Below, one piece after another: positions 8,052 through 15,191 of a stretch of DNA of 48,353 nt. The stretch is from an uncultured Campylobacter sp. (lineage in GTDB: Bacteria; Campylobacterota; Campylobacteria; Campylobacterales; Campylobacteraceae): NCBI RefSeq assembly GCF_938030785.1, contig NZ_CALHIK010000031.1:1-48353 (forward strand). Direction: 5' to 3'. The notes beneath the pieces were generated by a model. The model did not search any database. It saw nothing but the letters and a program-made list of their open reading frames with translations, and had not been told where the DNA came from. Every line of letters begins with the position of its first letter. Position 1 is the first letter of the stretch. Both the position numbers and the translations under genes were made by a program.

Positions 8052-8909
8052 ATGAAATTTAAAGAGATAGACGAATCTCGTCGCGGCTTTTTAAAAGGAG
8101 CTTTGGCAGCGGCAGCCATCGCCGGACCCGAATCGATGCTCGCCGGCTTCACGCCGTTTAAGCCTGATTCGCTGCAGGTTTGGTCGTGCGGAGGTTTATC
8201 TGAGGCTTTTGCGCAGATAAATCAGGCGTACGAGTCTAAAACGGGGCATAATATCCAGTACACCGGAGCCTTTGCGGGGGCGCTCGGAAAGTCGCTACTG
8301 GCCTTGCAGGGCAAGACGGAGGTTTTCGGCGCTCGCGTTTTGGAGCTCTCTCAAAAACTACGCAAGGCTGGCCTTAGCCTTCGCTTTAGACCGCTGTGTT
8401 TTACCGACTACGTCTTAGTGGTGCCGAAAGGAAATCCCGCGGGCATTCGCGATCTGAAGGATCTAGCAGAACCCGGCGTGCGGGTGATGTTGCCGCTAAG
8501 GGCTTCGCCTCCGGGTAGCGGACCGGTAAAGGGAATTTTGAAAAATTCAGGTCTCACAGGGCCCGTTATGAAAAATATGATCGCCAACGGTTCATGCGTC
8601 ATCCAGATGATGTGCGATCTGGTAGAGGGCAAGGGTGATGCGTCCATCATCGAAAAGCGCCTAACGACGCACGATAGATTTAAAGACAAAATCGAATACA
8701 TGCCTATCGACGAGAAACTCATCCCGCCGGGGCCGCTTACCTTTACGCTAAATATCATGAAATACGTAAAAGACGAGAAGCTTGCCGATGACTTTGCGGA
8801 CTTCGTCTGCTCGGACGGGCAGGAAATTTTCGAGCGACACGGCTTTACCTCCATCCATTCGGCGCGCGGGCTTGAACTCATAGAAAGGTTTGGTGTAAAA
8901 GATGTTTAG
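8052..8909 (+). CDS. Tat-exported ModA-like solute-binding protein with five cysteines
   Basis: 285 residues. The N-terminus is a twin-arginine signal (SRRGFLKG, then an Ala-rich hydrophobic run), so it should reach the periplasm already folded. The rest follows the ModA/WtpA oxyanion-binding layout: LSEAFAQI near the start, LVVPKGNPAGIRDLKDLA in the middle, and a C-terminal DGQEIFERHGFT. No ABC permease or ATPase accompanies it. Unusual for such a protein are cysteines at 46 (WSCGGL), 116, 182, 188 and 253, possibly cluster or metal ligands, which would explain Tat export. It lies between the dehydratase-like gene and the NapH-like gene, overlaps the latter by 8 bases, and has a GAAAGGAG site. 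It could bind an oxyanion substrate or serve as a redox protein. Confidence 0.82.
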   Translation: MKFKEIDESRRGFLKGALAAAAIAGPESMLAGFTPFKPDSLQVWSCGGLSEAFAQINQAYESKTGHNIQYTGAFAGALGKSLLALQGKTEVFGARVLELSQKLRKAGLSLRFRPLCFTDYVLVVPKGNPAGIRDLKDLAEPGVRVMLPLRASPPGSGPVKGILKNSGLTGPVMKNMIANGSCVIQMMCDLVEGKGDASIIEKRLTTHDRFKDKIEYMPIDEKLIPPGPLTFTLNIMKYVKDEKLADDFADFVCSDGQEIFERHGFTSIHSARGLELIERFGVKDV

Positions 8910-9678
8910 TATCGTAAATATGGCAAAGATGAAAAAAGTCTCTAGGCTAACTAAAATTCGTCGCTTGGTGCAGCTGATTTTTATCGGCGTGATCGGGCAA
9001 TGGGCGTATTACGGGATTTTTAGATGCCCTTTTATTGTGCCTTTTGTAAACTGCCAATCCTGTCCGATCGTTACGTGCTGGGGGCGGATCGCGACCGTGT
9101 TTTTCGGCTTTTGGCTGTTTATCCCCGTGCTGGTTATTTTCCTCGGGCGCGCCTTTTGCGGCTGGCTTTGCCCGGGCGGATTCGTCAATCAAATGCTGGG
9201 CAAATTTGCCGCCTTTAAGCTCAAACTAAAAAACAATAAGAAGTTACGATATGCGCAAATAGGCATGGTTCTAGCCGTTTTGCTTAGCGCGGGCGTATAT
9301 TTTATCTACGGCAACCCTCGCGTTATGATCCCTATCCGCACCAGCGACGAGTATCTCAACGCCGTTATCATGTCCTTTAAATTTTCCGACTGGTACTGGG
9401 CGGTTCGCACTGCCGTCGTCGTGGCCCTCATCGCCGCATCCTTGATCGTCGCAAATTTATGGTGCCGCTTCGCCTGTCCTAGCGGCGGTATAATGGAGCT
9501 GCTGCGTAAAATTTCAATATTTCGCGTTTATAAAACGGATGCCTGCGATAACTGCAACGCCTGTTTGCGCAAATGCGAAATGGGCACGAGACCGGACGAG
9601 ATGAACTGCACGAACTGCGGCGATTGTATGGATGTTTGCCACGTGGACGCCATCAAATTCGGAAGGAAAAAAGATTGA
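8902..9678 (+). CDS. NapH-like membrane iron-sulfur protein
   Basis: 258 residues, related to the NapH/NosR/CcoG (FixG) membrane ferredoxins that move electrons between quinol and iron-sulfur partners. Visible: about four membrane helices; a CQSCPIVTCWG motif (C51, C54, C59); the family signatures GRAFCGWLCPGG (C86, C90) and CRFACPSGG (C188, C192); and a C-terminal 2[4Fe-4S] ferredoxin with C215, C218, C221, C225 and C236, C239, C242, C246. Start ATG 8902 overlaps the previous gene; ATG 8920 is an alternative. The stop overlaps the NifB-like start (TGATG). In this operon it is a natural candidate electron source for the activator or for the Tat protein. There are no nap genes around it. Confidence 0.88.
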   Translation: MFSIVNMAKMKKVSRLTKIRRLVQLIFIGVIGQWAYYGIFRCPFIVPFVNCQSCPIVTCWGRIATVFFGFWLFIPVLVIFLGRAFCGWLCPGGFVNQMLGKFAAFKLKLKNNKKLRYAQIGMVLAVLLSAGVYFIYGNPRVMIPIRTSDEYLNAVIMSFKFSDWYWAVRTAVVVALIAASLIVANLWCRFACPSGGIMELLRKISIFRVYKTDACDNCNACLRKCEMGTRPDEMNCTNCGDCMDVCHVDAIKFGRKKD

Positions 9679-10505
9679 TGAATTTTTTCGCCAAACCCTC
9701 CTTCGACAACCATCCGTGCTTTAGCAAAAAAGCGTCCGCCGCCTACGGGCGCGTGCACCTTCCCGTAGCGCCGCATTGCAATATCCAATGCAATTTTTGC
9801 AACCGCATCTACGACTGCGCCAACGAAAATCGTCCCGGCGTAACGGGGAGGGTGCAAAGCCCGGACGAGGCCGCGCTATACGTGGAAAATCTATTTAAAT
9901 TTAGACAGGATATCTCTGTCATCGGTATCGCAGGGCCCGGAGATCCTATGTGCGATGCCGACAAGACCCTAGCGACTTTTGAAAAATGCAAAGCCCGCTT
10001 CCCTCACGCCCTACTTTGCCTATCCACAAACGGCCTGTCCCTGCCCGAGCACGTGGATGATATCGTGCGAATCGGCGTGAGCCACGTGACGGTGACCGTT
10101 AATGCCGTAACGCCGGGCGTAGGCGGCAAAATTTATGCGTGGGTGCGCCACAAAAATAAAATTTATCAAGGTGAGGATGGCGCTAAAATTCTTGCGGAGC
10201 GCCAAGAGGAAGGGATTCGCAAACTAAAAGAAGCCCGCATGATCGTTAAGATCAATACGGTCGTAATCCCCGGCATCAATATGGATCACGTCCCACGTAT
10301 CGCGAAAAAGGCGAAAGAGTGGCAGGCCGATATCATGAACTGCATGGCGATGATCCCCGTGCAGGGCACCCCTTTTGCAAATATCAAATCGCCCTCAAAC
10401 GAAGAAATTCGCAGCATGCGAAAGCTCATCGGCGGCTCCATTCATCAAATGACTCACTGCAGCAGATGCCGCGCCGACGCATGCGGCAAGCTTTGCGAGA
10501 AATAA
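9678..10505 (+). CDS. nifB: Stand-alone NifB-type radical SAM protein
   Basis: 275 residues. NifB fuses two [4Fe-4S] units and inserts a carbon to make the [8Fe-9S-C] precursor of nitrogenase cofactors. Diagnostic motifs are all here: HPCFSKKA (C14), radical SAM CNIQCNFC (C34, C38, C41), YDCANENRPGV (C47), GIAGPGDPM, LCLSTNGLSLP, IPGIN, and the C-terminal HCSRCRADACG (C261, C264, C269). The NifX-like tail of many bacterial NifB proteins is missing, as in the short archaeal type. Start 9678 (ATG overlapping the upstream TGA) is preferred; the longer frame from 9573 lies inside the ferredoxin domain of the preceding gene. No nifH, D, K, E or N lies in this window, so the product may serve the adjacent double-cubane protein. 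Terminator follows. Confidence 0.88.
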   Translation: MNFFAKPSFDNHPCFSKKASAAYGRVHLPVAPHCNIQCNFCNRIYDCANENRPGVTGRVQSPDEAALYVENLFKFRQDISVIGIAGPGDPMCDADKTLATFEKCKARFPHALLCLSTNGLSLPEHVDDIVRIGVSHVTVTVNAVTPGVGGKIYAWVRHKNKIYQGEDGAKILAERQEEGIRKLKEARMIVKINTVVIPGINMDHVPRIAKKAKEWQADIMNCMAMIPVQGTPFANIKSPSNEEIRSMRKLIGGSIHQMTHCSRCRADACGKLCEK

Positions 10506-10528
10506 AGACCTGCTTTTGCGGGTCTTTT
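10504..10528 (+). terminator. Intrinsic terminator of the NifB operon
   Basis: AAAGACCTGC (10504-10513) pairs with GCGGGTCTTT (10518-10527) around a TTTT loop (nine Watson-Crick pairs and one G-U), followed by T-rich sequence. It begins within the NifB stop codon and cleanly ends the five-gene unit. Confidence 0.85.
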
Positions 10529-10707
10529 ATCCGGCGCAGGATACACGCTCTCATAGCGCACAAAATTTTATGTAGAGATTTAAATTTAAAATTTGTCTAA
10601 ATTTAGAGCTAGTAGCCAGCCGATAAGCGGCTTTTTAGCGGCGGCAGTTTTTTAAAATTTAAAAACAATTTTTAAATAATATTATTTTGCTTTTATTTAA
10701 CTTTTGG

Positions 10708-10713
10708 TACAAT
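10708..10713 (+). promoter_or_regulatory. Predicted -10 box for the flavoprotein gene
   Basis: TACAAT preceded by T-rich sequence (CTTTTGG), 57 bases before the start codon at 10770. The gene has a good AAGGAG site about 9 bases upstream of its ATG. Confidence 0.5.
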
Positions 10714-10769
10714 AACTCCAAAATTAGGCATCTAAAAAAACCGTATAACGGTAAAATAAAGGAGACATC

Positions 10770-12320
10770 ATGGAAAACGTTTCAAGACGTGATCTGCTCA
10801 AAATGAGCCTAGTTGGCGCGGGTGCTTTAGCGCTCGGCTCCGTAAACGCAAATGCTGCGGTAAACGCTAAAGACGTCAAATTTGACGAAGAGTGGGACGT
10901 AGTTATCGTCGGTTCCGGTTTTGCAGGACTTGCAGCTGGTATCACCGCAGCCGAAAAGGGCAATAAAGTCCTAATCCTAGAAAAAATGGGACGCGTCGGC
11001 GGTAACTCCGTAATTAACGGCGGAATTTTTGCCGTTCCAAACAGCGACAAACAAAAAGCCGAAGGCATCAAAGATAGCAACGAGCTATTTATCAAAGACT
11101 GCCTAAAAGCCGGCCGCGGACTAAATCACGTAGATCTCATCGACACCATCGCTACTCGCGCGCAAGACGCATATAAACTAACTCTAAAATGCGGCGCTAA
11201 ATACATAGATAAAGTTACTCACGCAGGCGGACACAGCGTACCTAGATCGCTTCAAACAGCTAACGGCTCGGGCTCAGGTATCGTTCAGCCGATGGTAGAA
11301 TACTTTAAAAACCTACAAGGCTGCGAGCTAAGACAAAGAGCTAAATTTGACGAATTCGTCCTAGGCGAAGACGGCGGCGTAGACGGCGTGATCATCAGAG
11401 AGGATTATAAATTTGATCCAAAGAGCCAAAAAGACGACGCCGAAAATACTACCGGAACTAAAAAGACTATAAAAGCTAAAAAAGGCGTAGTACTAGCTGC
11501 GGGCGGATTCTGCCGCGACGTATTCTTTAGACAGGTCCAAGATCCATCTATCCTACCTAGCACAGATAGCACCAACCACCCTGGCGCAACCGCAGGCGCT
11601 ATGAAAGAGGCATTTAGGATCGGCGCAACTCCAGTACAACTAAGCTGGATACAGTTTGGTCCATGGGCGTGCCCTGATGAAAAAGGCTTTGGCGTTGGCT
11701 CTATGTTTAACGTAAACGGAAGCTTCCGCTACGGAATTTCAGTCGATCCAAGAACTGGCAAACGCTATATGAACGAGCTAGCAGACCGCCGCACTCGCTC
11801 TCAAGCTATGTTTAAAGTAATCGACGCAAAAGCCGATATCTATCCGATCAACTTCTGCGACTCTGAAGGCGTAAAAAATATGGTCATACCTGAGCACTAC
11901 ACTAAACCGCTAGAATCAGGCGTACTAAAGAAATTTGAAACCCTAGACGAACTAGCTGCATTTTATAAAATCCCTGCTGCAGAGCTAAAAAAGACAGTCG
12001 AGAGATATAATAGCTTCGTTAAATCGGGTAAAGACGAGGACTTTGGCAAACCGATGGATAAAACCACTACAAACGGCGTAGATATCTCTAAACCGCCATT
12101 CTACGCTATGCGCGGTACGCCAAAACTCCACCACACTATGGGCGGTATCGACATCAATACCAAAGCTCAGGTTATCTCGCTACAAACAGAGATGCCTATT
12201 CCAAGATTATTTGCCGCAGGCGAGATCACGGGCGGCGTACACGGAGCTAGCCGCTTAGGTAGCGTGGCGATCGCGGACTGCCTCACATTCGGTATGATTG
12301 CGGGAGAGAATATAGGCTAA
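10770..12320 (+). CDS. Tat-exported periplasmic flavoprotein, fumarate/methacrylate/urocanate reductase family
   Basis: 516 residues. Tat signal MENVSRRDLLK plus hydrophobic run; FAD Rossmann motif VVIVGSGFAGLAAG; RVGGNSVINGG; C-terminal FAD motif GLFAAGE-like (RLFAAGEITGGVHGASRLGS). No haem sites, so electrons must come from the separate cytochromes encoded next. Family catalytic residues: the transition-state His of HTMGG is present (about 453), the proton-donor Arg region NELADRRTRS is present (about 335-343), and the substrate Arg of HGxxRLG is present (about 494). The His found in true fumarate reductases in an IQxHPT-like motif is replaced (SWIQFGPWACPDEKG, about 292-306), so the substrate is probably another 2-enoate rather than fumarate. 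It ends in its own terminator. Confidence 0.88.
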   Translation: MENVSRRDLLKMSLVGAGALALGSVNANAAVNAKDVKFDEEWDVVIVGSGFAGLAAGITAAEKGNKVLILEKMGRVGGNSVINGGIFAVPNSDKQKAEGIKDSNELFIKDCLKAGRGLNHVDLIDTIATRAQDAYKLTLKCGAKYIDKVTHAGGHSVPRSLQTANGSGSGIVQPMVEYFKNLQGCELRQRAKFDEFVLGEDGGVDGVIIREDYKFDPKSQKDDAENTTGTKKTIKAKKGVVLAAGGFCRDVFFRQVQDPSILPSTDSTNHPGATAGAMKEAFRIGATPVQLSWIQFGPWACPDEKGFGVGSMFNVNGSFRYGISVDPRTGKRYMNELADRRTRSQAMFKVIDAKADIYPINFCDSEGVKNMVIPEHYTKPLESGVLKKFETLDELAAFYKIPAAELKKTVERYNSFVKSGKDEDFGKPMDKTTTNGVDISKPPFYAMRGTPKLHHTMGGIDINTKAQVISLQTEMPIPRLFAAGEITGGVHGASRLGSVAIADCLTFGMIAGENIG

Positions 12321-12326
12321 TTAGTG

Positions 12327-12346
12327 GCGTCTTTCAGACGCTTTTT
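12327..12346 (+). terminator. Intrinsic terminator after the flavoprotein gene
   Basis: GCGTCT (12327-12332) pairs with AGACGC (12336-12341) around TTC, followed by five T. It probably lowers read-through into the cytochrome genes and so sets different levels for flavoprotein and cytochromes. Confidence 0.75.
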
Positions 12347-12355
12347 GCGGAGCTT

Positions 12356-12407
12356 GCTAAAATTTTGCTTGACAGACTATTTTGTCTAGCCTGCGCAAAA
12401 TTTTAGC
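12356..12407. repeat. 13-bp perfect inverted repeat upstream of the cytochrome genes
   Basis: GCTAAAATTTTGC (12356-12368) and GCAAAATTTTAGC (12395-12407) are exact reverse complements 26 bases apart, with a smaller AGAC/GTCT pair nested inside. It could act as a second transcription attenuator or as paired regulator sites. Confidence 0.6.
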
Positions 12408-12461
12408 CGCGCAACCCCAAAAATCGCCTCGAAATACTTGCAAATTTTATTTTAATCGCAG

Positions 12462-12543
12462 GCTGAATTTAAAGTTAAATTTGAAAATTCAGCTTGCGGT
12501 ACTTTTAAATTTAAAGCCGAATTTGCAGTTAAATTTGTAAATT
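12462..12543. repeat. Imperfect 28-bp direct repeat before the cytochrome genes
   Basis: The stretches at 12462-12489 and 12516-12543 match at 24 of 28 positions and share GAATTT and AGTTAAATTTG cores, 54 bases apart. They lie in the last 100 bases before the tetrahaem cytochrome start and could be tandem operator sites. AT-rich DNA makes some similarity expected. Confidence 0.45.
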
Positions 12544-12564
12544 TGACATCCGAAAGGAATTCGC

Positions 12565-13005
12565 ATGAAACATAAAGCGTTTCTCGCCTTGTGCGCATCT
12601 ATGCTACTATGCTCTTTTGCATTTAGCGCAGGCGCCCCAAGCGCAAAGATAACGTCTTTAGTAGATCTTAACGTCACCGACGAGCTGCGAGCCAAACACC
12701 CTTTAAAGCCTCATCACGAAAAGCTAAGCTTCACCTGTCTTGATTGTCACGAAGGACAAGGAAACGACGCTAGTAAATTTAAATCCATAGGCGATAAAGG
12801 CTGTTTGTCCTGTCACGGCGACAAGAAAAAGATAGCTAAAAGACTAGAATACATGGATCTGCTAAAAGCAAATCCCCACAACTCGGTTCACGACGGCCCT
12901 ACGCTATACTGCGACGAGTGCCACAACGAGCATAAAAAATCAACCAATATGTGCACGGAGTGCCACGAACACGAAGTTCCGCAATGGATGGGGGTAACGC
13001 CATGA
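12565..13005 (+). CDS. Periplasmic tetrahaem c-type cytochrome
   Basis: 146 residues with a Sec signal peptide (MKHKAFLALC... to SAG) and four CxxCH sites: C58-H62, C80-H84, C116-H120, C130-H134. Size and spacing match the small tetrahaem cytochromes that are either fused to or encoded beside periplasmic fumarate/methacrylate reductase flavoproteins. It should shuttle electrons from the membrane NapC-like protein to the flavoprotein upstream. Start ATG 12565 has a GAAAGGAA site. Its stop overlaps the next start (ATGA). Confidence 0.88.
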   Translation: MKHKAFLALCASMLLCSFAFSAGAPSAKITSLVDLNVTDELRAKHPLKPHHEKLSFTCLDCHEGQGNDASKFKSIGDKGCLSCHGDKKKIAKRLEYMDLLKANPHNSVHDGPTLYCDECHNEHKKSTNMCTECHEHEVPQWMGVTP

Positions 13006-13673
13006 AAATTTCAAAGAAAGTACTAGCGCTTATTATATTAGTAAGCGGCATTATAGGGTTTTTAGTGGTACTTCCCGTGCATTACGCCCTAGAAGAAACT
13101 AGCGGAGAGAAGTTTTGCGTAGTATGCCACGAGATGGATCCTATGGTTATAGCTTATAGTAACGACGTACATAGCGGCAAAGGCAAAAGCGGAGTAAGGG
13201 CTAAATGCGTAGACTGCCACATACCTCATGACAACCTAGCCAAATACGTCCTAGTTAAAGCCAAAAATGGATTGATGGAGGGATATATTCATTTCTTTAA
13301 AGATCCGGAGGCTATAGACTGGCATAAAAATAGAGAGAAAAGAGAGCACTTCGTATTTGACAACGGTTGCGTTAGCTGTCATACAAATTTGGTAGATAAT
13401 AAACTAACAAGCCAACAAGCTCAAAAGATGCACGCTCACTATAAGAGTCTGCTAAATACCGATAAGCAACTAACCTGCGCTAGCTGTCACGCCGAGGTAG
13501 GTCACAGCGGGCTAAACAACATGCTAAACTACTGGAAACCTGAATACAAAATCTACGAAAAGAAAGCCGCAATCAAAAAAGAAGAGATAAAGAAGGCATA
13601 TTTCGGGGAGGATTATGTAGCACCTAAAGAGGTGAAGACTGAAGATAAAGAAGGCAATGCCACCAAAAAGTAG
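13002..13673 (+). CDS. NapC/NrfH/CymA-type tetrahaem membrane quinol dehydrogenase
   Basis: 223 residues. One N-terminal membrane helix (about residues 7-27) anchors a periplasmic domain with four CxxCH motifs: C39-H43, C69-H73, C123-H127, C159-H163. The family oxidises menaquinol and hands electrons to periplasmic reductases. The C-terminal 30 residues are a Lys/Glu-rich tail. Start 13002 (ATG overlapping the preceding TGA) is preferred over 12951, which would add 17 residues read out of frame from the preceding cytochrome gene and spoil the N-terminal anchor. Together with the two preceding genes it forms a complete quinol-to-periplasm respiratory module. Confidence 0.9.
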   Translation: MKISKKVLALIILVSGIIGFLVVLPVHYALEETSGEKFCVVCHEMDPMVIAYSNDVHSGKGKSGVRAKCVDCHIPHDNLAKYVLVKAKNGLMEGYIHFFKDPEAIDWHKNREKREHFVFDNGCVSCHTNLVDNKLTSQQAQKMHAHYKSLLNTDKQLTCASCHAEVGHSGLNNMLNYWKPEYKIYEKKAAIKKEEIKKAYFGEDYVAPKEVKTEDKEGNATKK

Positions 13674-13679
13674 GCTAAA

Positions 13680-13745
13680 ATGAAGAAAATTTTGCTCGTT
13701 AGCGACGACGTCGAGATGCAACTAAACCTCAACGCCGCGCTTTAG
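13680..13745 (+). pseudogene. Stub of a response-regulator receiver domain
   Basis: Seven bases after the NapC-like stop, an ATG opens a 21-residue frame, MKKILLVSDDVEMQLNLNAA, ending in TAG. KILLVSDD followed by an LNLNAAL helix is the classic N-terminus of a two-component receiver (the SDD would be the acidic pocket). Nothing recognisable follows, so this looks like the remnant of a regulator once linked to the respiratory genes. It is short, so chance cannot be excluded. Confidence 0.5.
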
Positions 13746-13785
13746 CAAGGATCCGGTAAATTTTAAGTCAGTAAATTTCGCGCGA

Positions 13786-13808
13786 TAACGGGAGCTAAAC
13801 TCCCGTTA
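13786..13808 (+). terminator. Hairpin, likely terminator of the cytochrome operon
   Basis: TAACGGGAG (13786-13794) pairs perfectly with CTCCCGTTA (13800-13808) around CTAAA. There is only a weak T-run afterwards. Its position after the cytochrome genes and before the proB promoter fits termination. Confidence 0.5.
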
Positions 13809-13993
13809 CGATCTTCGTAAACAGACTATCTCTACGCTTTATAAAAAAATTTTATACTAACAATCGAGCTTTTTATCTGAAGAATTTTATTTCTCGTATT
13901 TAGAAGCCGCGGAATTTTACTCAGGAATAAATTTGAACCAAAAGCTCGCATCTACTTAGCTCAAAACATAAAATTTAAATAAGCCGTTTTCGA

Positions 13994-13999
13994 TATAAT
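13994..13999 (+). promoter_or_regulatory. Predicted -10 box for proB
   Basis: Perfect TATAAT 23 bases before the proB ATG, with GGAG at 14013-14016 as ribosome binding site. The leader would be very short. Confidence 0.65.
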
Positions 14000-14022
14000 T
14001 TTCAAAAATTTCGGAGCGGAAA

Positions 14023-15144
14023 ATGGATAGAAAAGAGCTTCTGGGCGGCGCAAAACGTATCATCGTAAAAATCGGTACCTCAACGCTTACCAATGCGGAC
14101 GGTTCGCTAAATGAGCGGCTCATCAAAAGTCTAGTCGCGCAAATTTGCAAGCTAAAAGATGCGGGCTTTTGCGTGGCTTTGGTAAGCTCGGGCGCCGTGG
14201 GCGCGGGCATGGGGCTGCTAGGCATCGCGCAAAGACCTAAAATTTTAAGCCGCAAGCAGGCTCTAGCGGCGGTCGGACAGGTCGCGCTGATGCATCTTTA
14301 CGAGCGGCTGTTTTGGGCGCATGACCGCATTATCGCGCAGCTGCTGTTAAGCCGAGGCGATTTTAGCGACAGGTCGCGCTATCTTAGCGTGCGAAATGTC
14401 TGTGCGGAGCTGCTCTCGCGCGGCATCGTGCCGATCATAAACGAAAACGACCCCGTCGTAGCAGATGAACTTAAAGTGGGCGATAACGATACGCTAAGCG
14501 CGCTCGTTGCGGGGCTAATTGATGCTGATCTGCTCGTGATTTTAAGCGACATTGACGGGCTGTACGACAAAAATCCGAGCGAGCACGCAGACGCAAAACT
14601 TTTAAGCTTTATTGAAAAAATCGACGAACGTATCGTCAAAATGGCAGGCGGCGAGGGCGGTAAATTCGGCACGGGCGGCATGGCGACCAAGATCACGGCG
14701 GCGCAAATGGCAAATCAGATCGGCACGAGCCTGATCATCGCAAACGGGCGTACGGACGGAATTTTGCTTAAAATAGCGGCGGGCGACGAGGTCGGCACCC
14801 TCTTTAGCGCGGGCGCGGCGCGGCTTAGCTCGCGTAAATACTGGCTCGCATACGGCGCGATCAGCAAAGGTGCGGTGATTATCGACGCGGGCGCGGCAAA
14901 AGCGATAAAATCGGGCAAAAGCCTGCTTGCGGTCGGGATTACCGAGGTGCGCGGCGAGTTTGAGCGCGGCGAGATCGTAAGCCTCTGCGCGACCGACGGC
15001 AAGCTGCTGGCGCACGGCATTAGCAACTATTCAAGCTGCGAGCTTGCGCGCATAGCGGGCGCAAAAAGCGATGAGATAGAGCAGGCTTTAGGCTACAAAA
15101 GCGACGATGACGCGATACATGCGGATAATATCGCGCTACAATGA
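14023..15144 (+). CDS. proB: Glutamate 5-kinase
   Basis: 373 residues; first step of proline synthesis, phosphorylating glutamate in the cytoplasm. Amino-acid-kinase fold with IIVKIGTSTLTN at the N-terminus, VSSGAVGAGMG, INENDPV, GDNDTLSALVAG, SDIDGLYD and FGTGGMATKITAA, followed by a C-terminal PUA domain (about residues 275-365), so full length like the E. coli enzyme. It has its own -10 box. Its usual partner proA lies 1.4 kb downstream, separated by two unrelated genes, so the original operon has been opened. Confidence 0.95.
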   Translation: MDRKELLGGAKRIIVKIGTSTLTNADGSLNERLIKSLVAQICKLKDAGFCVALVSSGAVGAGMGLLGIAQRPKILSRKQALAAVGQVALMHLYERLFWAHDRIIAQLLLSRGDFSDRSRYLSVRNVCAELLSRGIVPIINENDPVVADELKVGDNDTLSALVAGLIDADLLVILSDIDGLYDKNPSEHADAKLLSFIEKIDERIVKMAGGEGGKFGTGGMATKITAAQMANQIGTSLIIANGRTDGILLKIAAGDEVGTLFSAGAARLSSRKYWLAYGAISKGAVIIDAGAAKAIKSGKSLLAVGITEVRGEFERGEIVSLCATDGKLLAHGISNYSSCELARIAGAKSDEIEQALGYKSDDDAIHADNIALQ

Positions 15145-15191
15145 AATTTTAGCCGTGTTCGCGCGTTTAAAATTTCAAACGGAGGGCGTAG

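Noticed and set aside
9573..9677. Longer NifB-like protein starting at 9573
   Set aside because: The extra 35 residues are a frame shadow of the ferredoxin cysteines of the preceding gene; ATG 9678 overlaps the stop and gives the conserved start.
12951..13001. Upstream start for the NapC-like cytochrome
   Set aside because: It would add residues read out of frame from the tetrahaem cytochrome gene ahead of a normal N-terminal anchor; ATG 13002 overlaps the stop as usual in this operon.
14602..15015. Long - strand frames within proB and proA
   Set aside because: They are antisense shadows of GC-rich coding sequence, without ribosome binding sites or family motifs.
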